Shown: piece after piece, positions 25,304-33,066 of the stretch
Layout: every line of letters begins with the position of its first letter
How positions within the stretch are numbered: position 1 is the first letter of the stretch
Assembly: GCF_003584565.2 (NCBI RefSeq)
Contig: NZ_CP031010.1
Location: 1,674,001 to 1,738,000 of the forward strand
Reading direction: 5' to 3'
Origin: Alteromonas sp. RKMC-009
GTDB lineage: Bacteria; Pseudomonadota; Gammaproteobacteria; Enterobacterales; Alteromonadaceae
DNA length: 64,000 bases
The notes under the pieces: model-generated
The model's input: only the letters and a program-made list of their open reading frames with translations
Databases searched by the model: none
What the model was told of the DNA's origin: nothing
Made by a program: the position numbers and the translations under genes

Positions 25304-25593
25304 TTGAATTAAAGGCGTGCGGATGGTGTGGCTCACCGGCACATAAATACTTTAGTCATTTACACGAAAACAGAGTTACTTGCTCAAACAAAGAGTGTGC
25401 TGTTAGAGGGATTTCTTTTACCAGAGATAAATGGCAAGCAGAGCGCCCCGCAGAAGCCAAAATCAAGGCTAAGGGGGTTCGGGAGGCGATAGAAGCCGCC
25501 TACAGTGACAATGTTGCAGATACAAAAGGTGAATACTACGTCATTAGCTATTTTGAGGGATACGCCAACAAACTGGAGAAAGGCGATGTTTGA
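25300..25593 (+). CDS. Lar-like zinc-ribbon protein
   Basis: The 97-residue protein starts MIELKACGWCGSPAH and continues VTCSNKECAVRGISF, then DKWQAERP. This CxxCGS...C...C plus a trailing tryptophan resembles the Lar restriction-alleviation family of phage zinc ribbons. Lar modulates type I restriction in Rac prophage; most homologs are untested. The resemblance is suggestive, not proven. It is coupled on both sides. Confidence 0.5.
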   Translation: MIELKACGWCGSPAHKYFSHLHENRVTCSNKECAVRGISFTRDKWQAERPAEAKIKAKGVREAIEAAYSDNVADTKGEYYVISYFEGYANKLEKGDV

Positions 25594-25747
25594 ACATTTG
25601 TCAGATAAATTAAGGCTTATTCTCGCCATAATCATTGCGGTATCCTCGCTTTCGGTGGGAGTTAAGTATTTGTATGACGCTTTACAGTGCGATGGTACGG
25701 CAGTTCGCGGGGCTGTCTGGGTTGAATGTGTGGAGAATAAAAAGTGA
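25586..25747 (+). CDS. Small single-pass membrane ORF (53 residues)
   Basis: The ATG at 25586 overlaps the previous gene end and gives one membrane segment (LRLILAIIIAVSSLSVGVKYLY), then a two-cysteine outer part (LQCDGTAVRGAVWVEC). This topology resembles small phage Rac-type or lysis inner-membrane proteins, but no family is recognised. Confidence 0.45.
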   Translation: MFEHLSDKLRLILAIIIAVSSLSVGVKYLYDALQCDGTAVRGAVWVECVENKK

Positions 25748-25848
25748 AATATCTAATTGTCATTTCTATTCTGTTAGTCGCGTTCAGTTTGGTTGAAGCG
25801 CTGTATTACGCTTTTAAGCCTCATAGTGATGTCAAGCGACATGATTGA
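25744..25848 (+). CDS. Tiny membrane ORF (34 residues)
   Basis: A GTG at 25744 overlaps the preceding stop (GTGA) and opens a frame with a hydrophobic stretch (YLIVISILLVAFSLVEALYY). It overlaps the next gene. Coupling is the only real support. Confidence 0.35.
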   Translation: MKYLIVISILLVAFSLVEALYYAFKPHSDVKRHD

Positions 25849-26263
25849 AATTATCCTGTACGAATCGTTCCCGCTAAACGAAATCCCATTTCTGATTGTC
25901 AGCGCTAAAACTGGTGTCTCGTATGAGAACCAAGTGGGCGGGCATTCCTGTGCCCATGTTAGCTATGAGGGTTTTCTTGTGCCCTTTGCTGATATTGCAC
26001 CAAGATTTGATGATTGCGAATTGGGTTGTGGTGATATAAATCCTGATAACCCTGGGACGCAGAGGTTCGCGGCAAACCAGATCGCAAAGGCTATTTTGGA
26101 TTACAACGACAGCGGCGACTGGAAGCTGAAATTTGATTTTGATTACTCGCGGTTATCAGAATTGAAAGAGGACTGGTGGCCGGTTGTCATCACCGGCACT
26201 ATTGGTAATACCCGTTTCGATAAGCATCCGGCAATTTATACAAGGATGCAGAATTGTGACTGA
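25829..26263 (+). CDS. DUF6210-like hypothetical protein
   Basis: The start is uncertain (ATG at 25829 or 25841); from 25829 the protein has 144 residues. The stretch TGVSYENQVGGHSCAHVSYEGFLVPF resembles the DUF6210 pattern (a YxNQxGG...EGFLVP core). It also has cysteine-rich DDCELGCGD and a FDFDYSRLSELKEDWWPV segment. The function of this family is unknown. It sits in the small-ORF block before the serine recombinase and may be cargo. Confidence 0.5.
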   Translation: MSSDMIEIILYESFPLNEIPFLIVSAKTGVSYENQVGGHSCAHVSYEGFLVPFADIAPRFDDCELGCGDINPDNPGTQRFAANQIAKAILDYNDSGDWKLKFDFDYSRLSELKEDWWPVVITGTIGNTRFDKHPAIYTRMQNCD

Positions 26264-26570
26264 ATTAATGGTTAGTGATGAGTTTATCAGGGATTACATA
26301 ACTTATAATGCGGAAGTAATTATTTACCAGCAGGGGAAATGTGTATTGCTAATTGATGGCAGGTATTACTGCGGAAGTTCTGCAGAACGCTGCATTTCAA
26401 TGTATGACGACTGGCTTTACAGAAATGAATGTTATTTCTTACCTGTGGTCATTGGTGGTATTCCCTTGCCAGTGCTTTCTGAAAACGCGGTATTTTATGC
26501 AATAGCTTCAGTTTTACTTATTTTTGTTACGACAATGGCATATATGACATGGGGATTTTTCTTTCGCTGA
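26256..26570 (+). CDS. Hypothetical protein with C-terminal membrane segment
   Basis: The GTG at 26256 overlaps the preceding gene; the ATG at 26268 is an alternative. The 104-residue product has a soluble N-terminal part and a C-terminal membrane segment (ENAVFYAIASVLLIFVTTMAYMTW). No family is recognised. It is probably coexpressed with the DUF6210-like gene. Confidence 0.5.
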   Translation: MTELMVSDEFIRDYITYNAEVIIYQQGKCVLLIDGRYYCGSSAERCISMYDDWLYRNECYFLPVVIGGIPLPVLSENAVFYAIASVLLIFVTTMAYMTWGFFFR

Positions 26571-26571
26571 A

Positions 26572-26760
26572 CTAAATTCCCTGCCCCTGATAATCCCAGC
26601 GTTCAACCTCTTCCGGCCGTGCATACTTCAGCGCCCAGTGGTCGTGGATTTCAAACACACCGTTGCGGAATACACCGCGACAGAAAATAACCGGTGACTT
26701 CAAATAGAATATCACCTGGGTTTCTTCCTCTGGTAAACAAAAATCACTATCCTCTGTCAT
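26572..26760 (-). CDS. Small protein divergent from the serine recombinase
   Basis: The 62-residue protein has an acidic start (MTEDSDFCLPEEETQVIFYL) and a WDYQGQGI end. The LPEEETQVIFY part recalls the DUF551-like small phage proteins, but loosely. It is the only minus-strand gene in this block and faces the recombinase across 23 bp. Recombination directionality factors often sit here, so this is one candidate, by position only. Confidence 0.45.
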   Translation of the reverse strand: MTEDSDFCLPEEETQVIFYLKSPVIFCRGVFRNGVFEIHDHWALKYARPEEVERWDYQGQGI

Positions 26761-26783
26761 AGGAACTCTCAGGAACTATAAAA

Positions 26784-28355
26784 ATGACCACTTGTGTAAT
26801 ATACGCCCGTGTCTCTACGGTCAAGCAGGCGGAAAAAGAACTTCCCGTACAAAGCCAAATCGACAAATGTAAAAAACACGCAGTCTCACTGGGTGCCGAC
26901 ATTAAGAAAGTTTTCACGGATGAAGGTATTTCCGGCACCTCTGATAACCGTCCAGCTTTCCAGCAGGCAATTACTTACTGTGAAAACTTCGATGTGGATT
27001 ACTTTATCTGCTGGAGTACATCCCGTTTTGCCCGTAACGCACTTGAAGCAAAGCTCAACAAGCGACGATTAGCAAACAGTAATACGAAGATAGCCTATGT
27101 GTCACAAAACATCGATGAGGGCGATTCTGGCTTCATTTACGAAGGTATTCTGGAACTGTTTGACGAATATTATTCCCGTCAGGTGTCGCAGGACACAAAA
27201 CGCTCAATGATAGCCAATGCCCAGAAAGGGTACTTTAACGGCGGCTTTGTCACATTCGGGTACCAGCAGGAACCTGTGGCCGGCCAGAAAAAGAAAACCA
27301 GACTAATTCCCAATCCATTAGAAACGGGTACGGTAAACCGGATATTCGAATTGAAGCTGGCCAGCTACGGTGGAAAACAGATTGCCGAACTGATGAATGC
27401 TGAAGGGCGCCTGAATCGTGGTAAGAAATGGAACAAAACAACCATACTGGAGCTGCTGCGCAATGAAAGGGTAGTGGGTAAGGTGGCATTCGGTAAAAAA
27501 GGCCGTAACGGGTCACTGCCGCGCTCAGAATGGATTGTCGTGGATAGCCATGAACCGATCGTAAGCACTGAAACATTCGATGCTGTCCAGACGATGATGG
27601 ACAAGCAAACAAACACTGCCGTTCGTGAAGAGGGTTCCGCAAAGAGCACCAGGTTCTTTACCGGTATCCTTAAATGCGGCAAGTGTGGTCAGTCAATGAA
27701 AATTGAACGGGCCAAAGGTGCAACCAAAGTTTATTACTACTACAACTGTGGTACTAAAAAGGCCGGACTGGGCTGTGAGAACAGGAGAATCAATTCAGCA
27801 ATATTCGACCCCTGGATGGTAGACGTTATTTGCTCTGAAGTGCTTACAGAGCGAAATCTGAAAGACTTACTACTGCAGTTGAACGATTTATGTGGATCCT
27901 GGGCAAAGAAAAAACGTGAACGGTGCACCGATTTGATTCAGCAAATCAGAGAAATGGAAAGACGTAACTCGCGTTTGTACGAAATGCTGGAAGATGCATC
28001 AGGAGTTTATAACCTGCAGGATTTAGCACCGCGTCTTCGCTCAAATAACGAAGCAATCAGAAAATTGAATACTGAACTGGCAATTGCTGAAACGGAAAAA
28101 CCACCAACACTGGAAATCACAGAAAGAGATCTGTCTGAATTGAGTGAACTGCTGGTAGATATAATTAAAACGAGTAGCAATCCGGGAAAGGTGAGGGAGT
28201 TTTTCAAAACGTTCCTACACTCAGTAGAAGTGCAAGATGATGAAATTAAAGTGAAATATCGACCTGAAGCCTTACTCTCTGCGCATTCTGGAATAGTTCC
28301 CAGTAGAGAAGAGTGGCTCCCCCTCCCCGACTCGAACGGGGGACCTGCGGATTAA
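26784..28355 (+). CDS. Large serine recombinase
   Basis: The 523-residue protein has the resolvase domain (1-150) with nucleophile Ser11 in YARVS and the STSRFARN arginine box. A recombinase domain follows (about 160-285: GYQQEPVAGQKKKTRLIPN...GGKQIAELMNAEGRLNRGKKWNKTTILELL). Next are a zinc ribbon (CGKCGQSM...YYYNCGTKKAGLGC, about 295-335) and a coiled coil (about 365-470). The length fits large serine integrases. Its last 14 codons and stop lie in the tRNA-Asn gene read on the other strand. This suggests that the element's attachment site is at the 3' end of the recombinase gene. Integrases of this type insert DNA without host supercoiling factors. Confidence 0.88.
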   Translation: MTTCVIYARVSTVKQAEKELPVQSQIDKCKKHAVSLGADIKKVFTDEGISGTSDNRPAFQQAITYCENFDVDYFICWSTSRFARNALEAKLNKRRLANSNTKIAYVSQNIDEGDSGFIYEGILELFDEYYSRQVSQDTKRSMIANAQKGYFNGGFVTFGYQQEPVAGQKKKTRLIPNPLETGTVNRIFELKLASYGGKQIAELMNAEGRLNRGKKWNKTTILELLRNERVVGKVAFGKKGRNGSLPRSEWIVVDSHEPIVSTETFDAVQTMMDKQTNTAVREEGSAKSTRFFTGILKCGKCGQSMKIERAKGATKVYYYYNCGTKKAGLGCENRRINSAIFDPWMVDVICSEVLTERNLKDLLLQLNDLCGSWAKKKRERCTDLIQQIREMERRNSRLYEMLEDASGVYNLQDLAPRLRSNNEAIRKLNTELAIAETEKPPTLEITERDLSELSELLVDIIKTSSNPGKVREFFKTFLHSVEVQDDEIKVKYRPEALLSAHSGIVPSREEWLPLPDSNGGPAD

Positions 28356-28390
28356 CAGTCCGTCGCTCTAACCAACTGAGCTAAGGGGGA
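28314..28390 (-). tRNA. tRNA-Asn (GTT), copy 1
   Basis: Read on the minus strand the 77 bases fold as a tRNA. The acceptor stem is TCCCCCT / AGGGGGA, the anticodon loop CTGTTAA has anticodon GTT, the T arm is CCCCG TTCGAGT CGGGG, and CCA is encoded. The top anticodon-stem pair looks like A-C, a possible mismatch. Its 3' half overlaps the last codons of the serine recombinase, so the prophage abuts the gene. The sequence is identical to the second copy. Confidence 0.93.
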
Positions 28391-28408
28391 ACCGGATTTG
28401 TCGAAAGT

Positions 28409-28485
28409 TGGCTCCCCCTCCCCGACTCGAACGGGGGACCTGCGGATTAACAGTCCGTCGCTCTAACCAACTGAGCTAAGGGGGA
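28409..28485 (-). tRNA. tRNA-Asn (GTT), copy 2
   Basis: This is a second, identical 77-base tRNA-Asn gene, 18 bases upstream (in its own direction) of copy 1, with CCA encoded. A strong promoter lies just beyond it at 28506-28534. It is transcribed first, and copy 1 follows on the same transcript. Confidence 0.95.
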
Positions 28486-28505
28486 CCGGCTTTCAACGGA
28501 GGCGA

Positions 28506-28534
28506 ATATTAATGACGTATGTTGTCACTGTCAA
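28506..28534 (-). promoter_or_regulatory. Sigma-70 promoter of the tRNA-Asn pair
   Basis: On the minus strand TTGACA (28529-28534) is followed by a 17-base spacer and TAATAT (28506-28511), a near-consensus promoter. A GC-rich discriminator (CGCCTCCG) follows, as in stringently controlled stable-RNA promoters. Confidence 0.85.
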
Positions 28535-28759
28535 CAAACGTTTTAAGGTTTTTATTCCGTTCGCTCAAAAAATAGCTTTTTTCAGATTTACGAGCCAAAA
28601 ATTGCTCAAAGCGCTTAAAAAATGCACTTGTTTACTCCAGGTACAGACAGGTTGTTGAAAAATAAGTCAGATTTTTGACTATGCCTGAAATCGAATAAAC
28701 ACAAATAAAGCTTATAACTAAAAAGTTAGCCGAGTAATTTAAAGGGTATTAAAAAGGCT

Positions 28760-28789
28760 TTGACTACTGTATTAAAGTACAGTTATTAA
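28760..28789 (+). promoter_or_regulatory. LexA box inside a sigma-70 promoter
   Basis: TTGACT (28760-28765) and TATTAA (28784-28789) are separated by 18 bases. The spacer contains CTGT-N8-ACAG (28767-28782) with the flanking TA on the left, close to the gammaproteobacterial LexA consensus. A repressor bound there would block polymerase. The nearest rightward gene of normal size is the MATE gene 708 bp beyond the promoter. Confidence 0.75.
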
Positions 28790-28890
28790 TGTAACGGTAA
28801 CGTGCATCAGCCAATCATAAGGTTAGTCTTCACTTACAAAAAAATCGGCGGGATCCCGGAAAATACACGTGAATACTGGCCTTTACGCAC

Positions 28891-29049
28891 TTATCCACTA
28901 AATCTGTGGATAACTATGTTGATAGGTGGGGGGATCGTTGGAATTTGCAGCAATAAATCAGTTTGATTCGTTGATGTGATGGCATGAGTTTGTTTGATTT
29001 ATTTATTAAATTCAACTGCTTGTATTGTTTGATCGTGCCCGGTGGATAA
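28891..29049. promoter_or_regulatory. DnaA-box-like sites
   Basis: TTATCCACT at 28891-28899 faces TTATCCACA (minus strand, 28905-28913) across five bases. The second matches the DnaA box consensus TTATNCACA exactly and the first has one mismatch. A third near-match, TTATCCACC on the minus strand, is at 29041-29049. E. coli uvrB is reported to have a DnaA box in its control region, which makes this cluster notable. Confidence 0.6.
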
Positions 29050-29070
29050 TATGATCTGCATTGGTCACAC

Positions 29071-29249
29071 ATTAACACACTTGTGTGTTAATTCGCTAAC
29101 AGCGGTTAATAAGGCAACAGGATTTTGACGATCTTTTTTAGTGTTAACGGATAATTAACATAGTTCGCCGGATCCGCACAGGGATTAAAAGGGTTTTCCC
29201 ACGCCGGTTATATGACACAAGCTGTCAAATAGCTGTCATCCCACTGTCA
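29071..29249. repeat. Palindromes and 11-bp phased repeats upstream of the MATE gene
   Basis: ATTAACACAC (29071-29080) and GTGTGTTAAT (29083-29092) form a near-perfect palindrome. TGTTAA (29142-29147) and TTAACA (29155-29160) form a second. CTGTCA occurs at 29222, 29233 and 29244, exactly 11 bp apart, and again at 29339. TGACA (29213-29217) inverts the first. Helical phasing suggests cooperative binding by a regulator. Confidence 0.6.
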
Positions 29250-29421
29250 TTTAAAATTGTGGAAAATCATAGGTGTTTTTCATTTATAAAAGACGAACTT
29301 TTGACGGCTTAGTGACTGACAAGGCGATAAACCAAAATCTGTCAAATAAAAAAATAAAAATATTTCTTAAAAAAGAATAAAGGATAAGACGGGTGTTCAC
29401 CGTGGCGGATAGTCGTGCAAC

Positions 29422-29457
29422 CGGGCAGTCACTCAAGTAGACTAAGCCCGTTTTATT
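29422..29457 (+). terminator. Terminator-like hairpin in the MATE-uvrB leader
   Basis: CGGGC (29422-29426) pairs with GCCCG (29446-29450) and AGTC (29427-29430) with GACT (29440-29443), with two bulged bases, followed by TTTTATTT. It lies 41 bases upstream of the MATE start, so it could end transcripts coming from the LexA-box promoter or act as an attenuator. Confidence 0.6.
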
Positions 29458-29497
29458 TCCCATCGTCACTTCATGGCGAATCAGTAAAGAGACCGAC

Positions 29498-30880
29498 GTG
29501 ACCGAATCAAAAAATAACACGCGCGCTTCCAGTTTAACGCAAGGTAATGTAGCTACTATATTAAAGCGAATGACCGTACCGATGATCATGGGCATGGTTA
29601 TGATGATGAGCTTTGGCCTTGTTGATACGTTCTTCGTCAGTTTACTGGGCACTGAACCTCTGGCAGCCATCAGTTTTACGTTTCCGGTTACCTTTACGGT
29701 TATCAGTTTAAATATCGGCCTCGGGATTGGAACGTCAGCCATTATTGGTAAGTTGCAGGGTAGCGGGAGTTATTCTGAGTCCAGGGAGTATGCAACCAGC
29801 TCGATAACCTTGTCCTTCGTGATGGTGGGTTTGCTTGCCGTTGCGGGGTATTTTTTGATTGACCCGATATTTAAAGCACTGAACGCCAGTGAAACATTGA
29901 TGCCCTACATTCATGACTATATGTCATTGTGGTACTTATCAAGTGTGTTTCTGGCGCTTCCCATGGTGGGGAACAGTGTGTTGCGGGCATGTGGCGATAC
30001 ACGCACTCCCAGCATCATCATGGCCGTTGGCGGCGCATTGAATGCAGCCCTTGATCCCATTTTTATTTTTGGCTGGGGACCGGTACCGGCGATGGGGATT
30101 CAGGGAGCGGCACTGGCGACGTTCCTCGCCTGGGTGGCGGGAGCCAGTTATATCATCTGGTTGCTGGCAGTGAAACGAAACCTGATGGTACCCCGTTTAT
30201 TGACCATTACGGAACTGCGCAGGAGCTGTGCGCCCATCCTGAAAATTGGTCTGCCGGCTGCAGGGGCGAATATGCTTACACCTGTCGCCGGTGGCGTGAT
30301 GACCGCAGTAGTGGCGAATTATGGTGCGGAGGCCGTGGCTGCATGGGGAGTCGGGAACCGGCTTGAGTCCATTGCGTCTATCGTTATTCTGGCATTGTCC
30401 ATGACCCTGCCGCCCATTATTTCGCAAAATGTGGGAGCCGGTTTGTATCAACGGGTTGAAGAAGCTTACCGGTTAACGGTGAAATTTGTTATTGGCTGGC
30501 AACTTGTCGTGTTCGCTATCATGTGGTTGCTTTCCGGCTGGATAGCCCAAATGTTTGCTGAGGAAGCTGAAGTGGCCTGGCTCATTCATCTGTTCCTGAT
30601 GATAGTTCCGCTGGGCTACGGGATGCAGGGCATTGTGATTTTAACGAATTCGTCTTTGAATGCCATGCACAAGCCAATGGCAGCGTTGATCCTGAGTGTC
30701 ATCCGGCTGTTTGTTTTTTACGTACCTGTATCCTATGTGGCAAGTTTGTTCTTTGGTTTGAAAGGCTTGTTCTGGGGCGTCGTCATTGCCAATTTGTGTA
30801 TGGCGACCATCTCTTATGTTTATTTTAATCGGGCGCTGTCTGAGCATCGCCGGCAACCGGGAGAAGAAGTAGCACAATGA
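29498..30880 (+). CDS. MATE family multidrug efflux transporter
   Basis: The 460-residue protein has about 12 membrane segments in two related halves and MATE-type motifs ([19 protein letters not shown] near the start, [14 protein letters not shown], and the repeat [17 protein letters not shown] in the second half). MATE proteins use Na+ or H+ gradients to export drugs and organic cations. The GTG start at 29498 follows AAAGAGACC. Its stop overlaps uvrB by ATGA, so the two are one operon. The related DinF is SOS-controlled in E. coli; the LexA box upstream here points the same way, but membership in that subfamily is inference. Confidence 0.9.
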   Translation: MTESKNNTRASSLTQGNVATILKRMTVPMIMGMVMMMSFGLVDTFFVSLLGTEPLAAISFTFPVTFTVISLNIGLGIGTSAIIGKLQGSGSYSESREYATSSITLSFVMVGLLAVAGYFLIDPIFKALNASETLMPYIHDYMSLWYLSSVFLALPMVGNSVLRACGDTRTPSIIMAVGGALNAALDPIFIFGWGPVPAMGIQGAALATFLAWVAGASYIIWLLAVKRNLMVPRLLTITELRRSCAPILKIGLPAAGANMLTPVAGGVMTAVVANYGAEAVAAWGVGNRLESIASIVILALSMTLPPIISQNVGAGLYQRVEEAYRLTVKFVIGWQLVVFAIMWLLSGWIAQMFAEEAEVAWLIHLFLMIVPLGYGMQGIVILTNSSLNAMHKPMAALILSVIRLFVFYVPVSYVASLFFGLKGLFWGVVIANLCMATISYVYFNRALSEHRRQPGEEVAQ

Positions 30881-32892
30881 GTAAAGGTTTCGAACTGGAA
30901 TCCAAATATCAACCGGCAGGGGATCAGCCAAAAGCCATAGAAGCTCTGGTTGACGGGCTGGAAAGCGGTCTTGCCAGTCAGACATTGCTGGGGGTTACCG
31001 GCTCCGGTAAGACCTTCACCATGGCGAACATTATTAAGCAGGTGCAGCGTCCGACATTGATTATGGCGCACAATAAAACCCTGGCGGCCCAGCTTTATGG
31101 TGAAATGAAAGAGTTCTTTCCGAACAATGCGGTGGAATATTTCGTTTCCTATTACGACTATTATCAGCCTGAAGCGTACGTTCCCAGTACCGATACTTTT
31201 ATAGAGAAAGATGCGTCAATCAACGACCACATTGAACAAATGCGGTTGTCAGCGACGAAGGCACTGATGGAGCGGCGCGATGTTGTTATCGTGGCCAGCG
31301 TGTCTGCCATTTATGGTTTGGGTGATCCTGAGTCCTACATGAAAATGCTGTTGCATTTGCGCCAGGGCGACACTATGGATCAGCGGGATATTCTGCGCCG
31401 TCTTGCCGAACTGCAATATAAGCGTAATGACCTGGCCTTCGAGCGGGGCACATTCCGTGTACGGGGAGACGTGATTGATATCTTCCCTGCGGATTCAGAG
31501 AAGCAGGCCGTGCGGGTAGAATTGTTCGACAGTGAGATTGATAAAATCAGCCTGTTTGACCCGTTGACCGGTGCGGTGGATAAATCGGTGATCCGTGCCA
31601 CGGTGTTTCCTAAAACCCACTATGTCACACCCAGAGAAAAAATTCTGGCTGCCATTGAAGAGATTAAAGTTGAACTGAAAGATCGCAAGGCGCAGCTACA
31701 GGAGAGTAATAAGTTACTCGAAGACCAGCGGATTTCCCAGCGCACCCAGTTTGATATCGAAATGATGCTGGAGTTGGGCTACTGCTCCGGCATTGAGAAC
31801 TACTCACGCTATCTCTCCGGCAGAGCGCCGGGTGAGCCGCCCCCGACACTGCTGGACTACTTTCCTGCTGACGGCCTGATGTTTATTGATGAATCACACG
31901 TTACTGTGTCGCAAATCGGGGCGATGTACAAAGGCGACCGGTCGCGGAAGGAAACGCTGGTGGAATACGGCTTCCGGTTACCATCGGCACTGGATAACCG
32001 GCCTCTGAAGTTTGAGGAGTTCGAGCAGATCTCTCCCCAGACGATATATGTTTCCGCGACGCCGGGTGAATATGAGCTGAAAAAATCTGACGGCGAAATT
32101 GTGGAGCAGGTGGTACGTCCCACTGGCTTGCTCGACCCGGAAATTGAAGTACGTCCGGTGGCGACGCAAGTCGATGATGTACTGTCTGAAATTCAGAAAA
32201 GGGTTGCCGTAGACGAGCGGGTGTTAATTACAACGCTGACCAAGCGCATGGCCGAAGATTTAAGCGAATATCTGAATGAACATGGCGTGAAAGTGCGTTA
32301 TTTGCATTCCGATATTGATACCGTTGAACGTATTGAAATTATCCGCGATCTCCGTCTGGGTAAGTTCGATGTGCTGGTGGGCATTAACCTGCTCAGGGAA
32401 GGTCTGGATATGCCTGAGGTATCGCTGGTTGCGATTCTTGATGCGGATAAAGAGGGCTTTCTCCGCGCTGAGCGCTCACTGATCCAGACCATTGGCCGTG
32501 CAGCCCGTCACGTTAATGGCCGCGCCATCATGTACGCAGACGTGATCACTAAGTCGATGAAAAAGGCCATTGATGAAACTAACCGGCGCAGGGAGAAACA
32601 GGAAGCCCACAATAAGGCCAACGGTGTAGTCCCTCAACGGTTAAACAAACCCATTACGGACATTATGGACTTAGGTGACAGTGCCCATCCTGCTTCCGGC
32701 AAAGTGAAACTGCGTAAAGTTGCCGAGAAGAAAAAAGAAATGCAGGCTGCCAGTGCCACGGAACTTATGGCGCAAATTGCTGATCTTGAGAAGAAAATGT
32801 TTGAGTTTGCCCGTGAGCTTGAATTTGAAAAAGCCGCGTCAGTGCGTGATGACATCGAAACATTACGTAAGCAGGTCGTCGCCGTGTCTTAA
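30877..32892 (+). CDS. uvrB: Excinuclease ABC subunit B
   Basis: The 671-residue protein is the usual UvrB length. It has Walker A GVTGSGKT (about 41-48), the beta-hairpin region [20 protein letters not shown] (about 91-110), the Walker B-like DESHVT, the ATP-binding [19 protein letters not shown] motif, and a C-terminal UVR coiled coil ([24 protein letters not shown]) that contacts UvrC. With UvrA it finds DNA damage and with UvrC it leads to dual incision. It is translationally coupled to the MATE gene and ends at a terminator at 32915. Confidence 0.98.
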   Translation: MSKGFELESKYQPAGDQPKAIEALVDGLESGLASQTLLGVTGSGKTFTMANIIKQVQRPTLIMAHNKTLAAQLYGEMKEFFPNNAVEYFVSYYDYYQPEAYVPSTDTFIEKDASINDHIEQMRLSATKALMERRDVVIVASVSAIYGLGDPESYMKMLLHLRQGDTMDQRDILRRLAELQYKRNDLAFERGTFRVRGDVIDIFPADSEKQAVRVELFDSEIDKISLFDPLTGAVDKSVIRATVFPKTHYVTPREKILAAIEEIKVELKDRKAQLQESNKLLEDQRISQRTQFDIEMMLELGYCSGIENYSRYLSGRAPGEPPPTLLDYFPADGLMFIDESHVTVSQIGAMYKGDRSRKETLVEYGFRLPSALDNRPLKFEEFEQISPQTIYVSATPGEYELKKSDGEIVEQVVRPTGLLDPEIEVRPVATQVDDVLSEIQKRVAVDERVLITTLTKRMAEDLSEYLNEHGVKVRYLHSDIDTVERIEIIRDLRLGKFDVLVGINLLREGLDMPEVSLVAILDADKEGFLRAERSLIQTIGRAARHVNGRAIMYADVITKSMKKAIDETNRRREKQEAHNKANGVVPQRLNKPITDIMDLGDSAHPASGKVKLRKVAEKKKEMQAASATELMAQIADLEKKMFEFARELEFEKAASVRDDIETLRKQVVAVS

Positions 32893-32914
32893 GGGGTTTG
32901 TCAGATATATCAGA

Positions 32915-32939
32915 AGCGTCCTTCGGGGCGCTTTTTTTG
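32915..32939 (+). terminator. Terminator after uvrB
   Basis: AGCGTCC, loop TTCG, GGGCGCT (32915-32932, one G-T pair), then seven T. A standard rho-independent terminator. Confidence 0.92.
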
Positions 32940-33066
32940 TTTCAGTTTAATTAAATCGTTAATTCCGGTGAATAAACTTACAATTTGCCGTTGTAATCGG
33001 GCAAACAGTTACCTATTATGATTCTAAAGTATTTATAACTATACCTATAATTTCACGGATTGCGCC

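Larger units (their letters stand above)
1..28390. mobile_element. Prophage (right part), integrated at tRNA-Asn
   Basis: Phage-type genes run without a break from the first base to the tRNA-Asn gene: tail tip, tail spike, lysis-like genes, CI-like and CII-like regulators, primase-helicase, SSB, antirepressor, integrases. Core chromosomal genes begin just beyond the tRNA. The right boundary is placed at the first tRNA-Asn copy because the last phage gene, a serine recombinase, ends inside it. The left end lies outside the window. The stretch from 24168 to 28390, with tiny ORFs and its own recombinase, could be a separate element nested at the same site. Confidence 0.9.

Noticed and set aside
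29284..29742. Minus-strand ORF of 152 codons partly in the uvrB-operon leader
   Set aside because: More than half is antisense to the MATE gene, the rest covers palindromic non-coding DNA, and there is no family resemblance.
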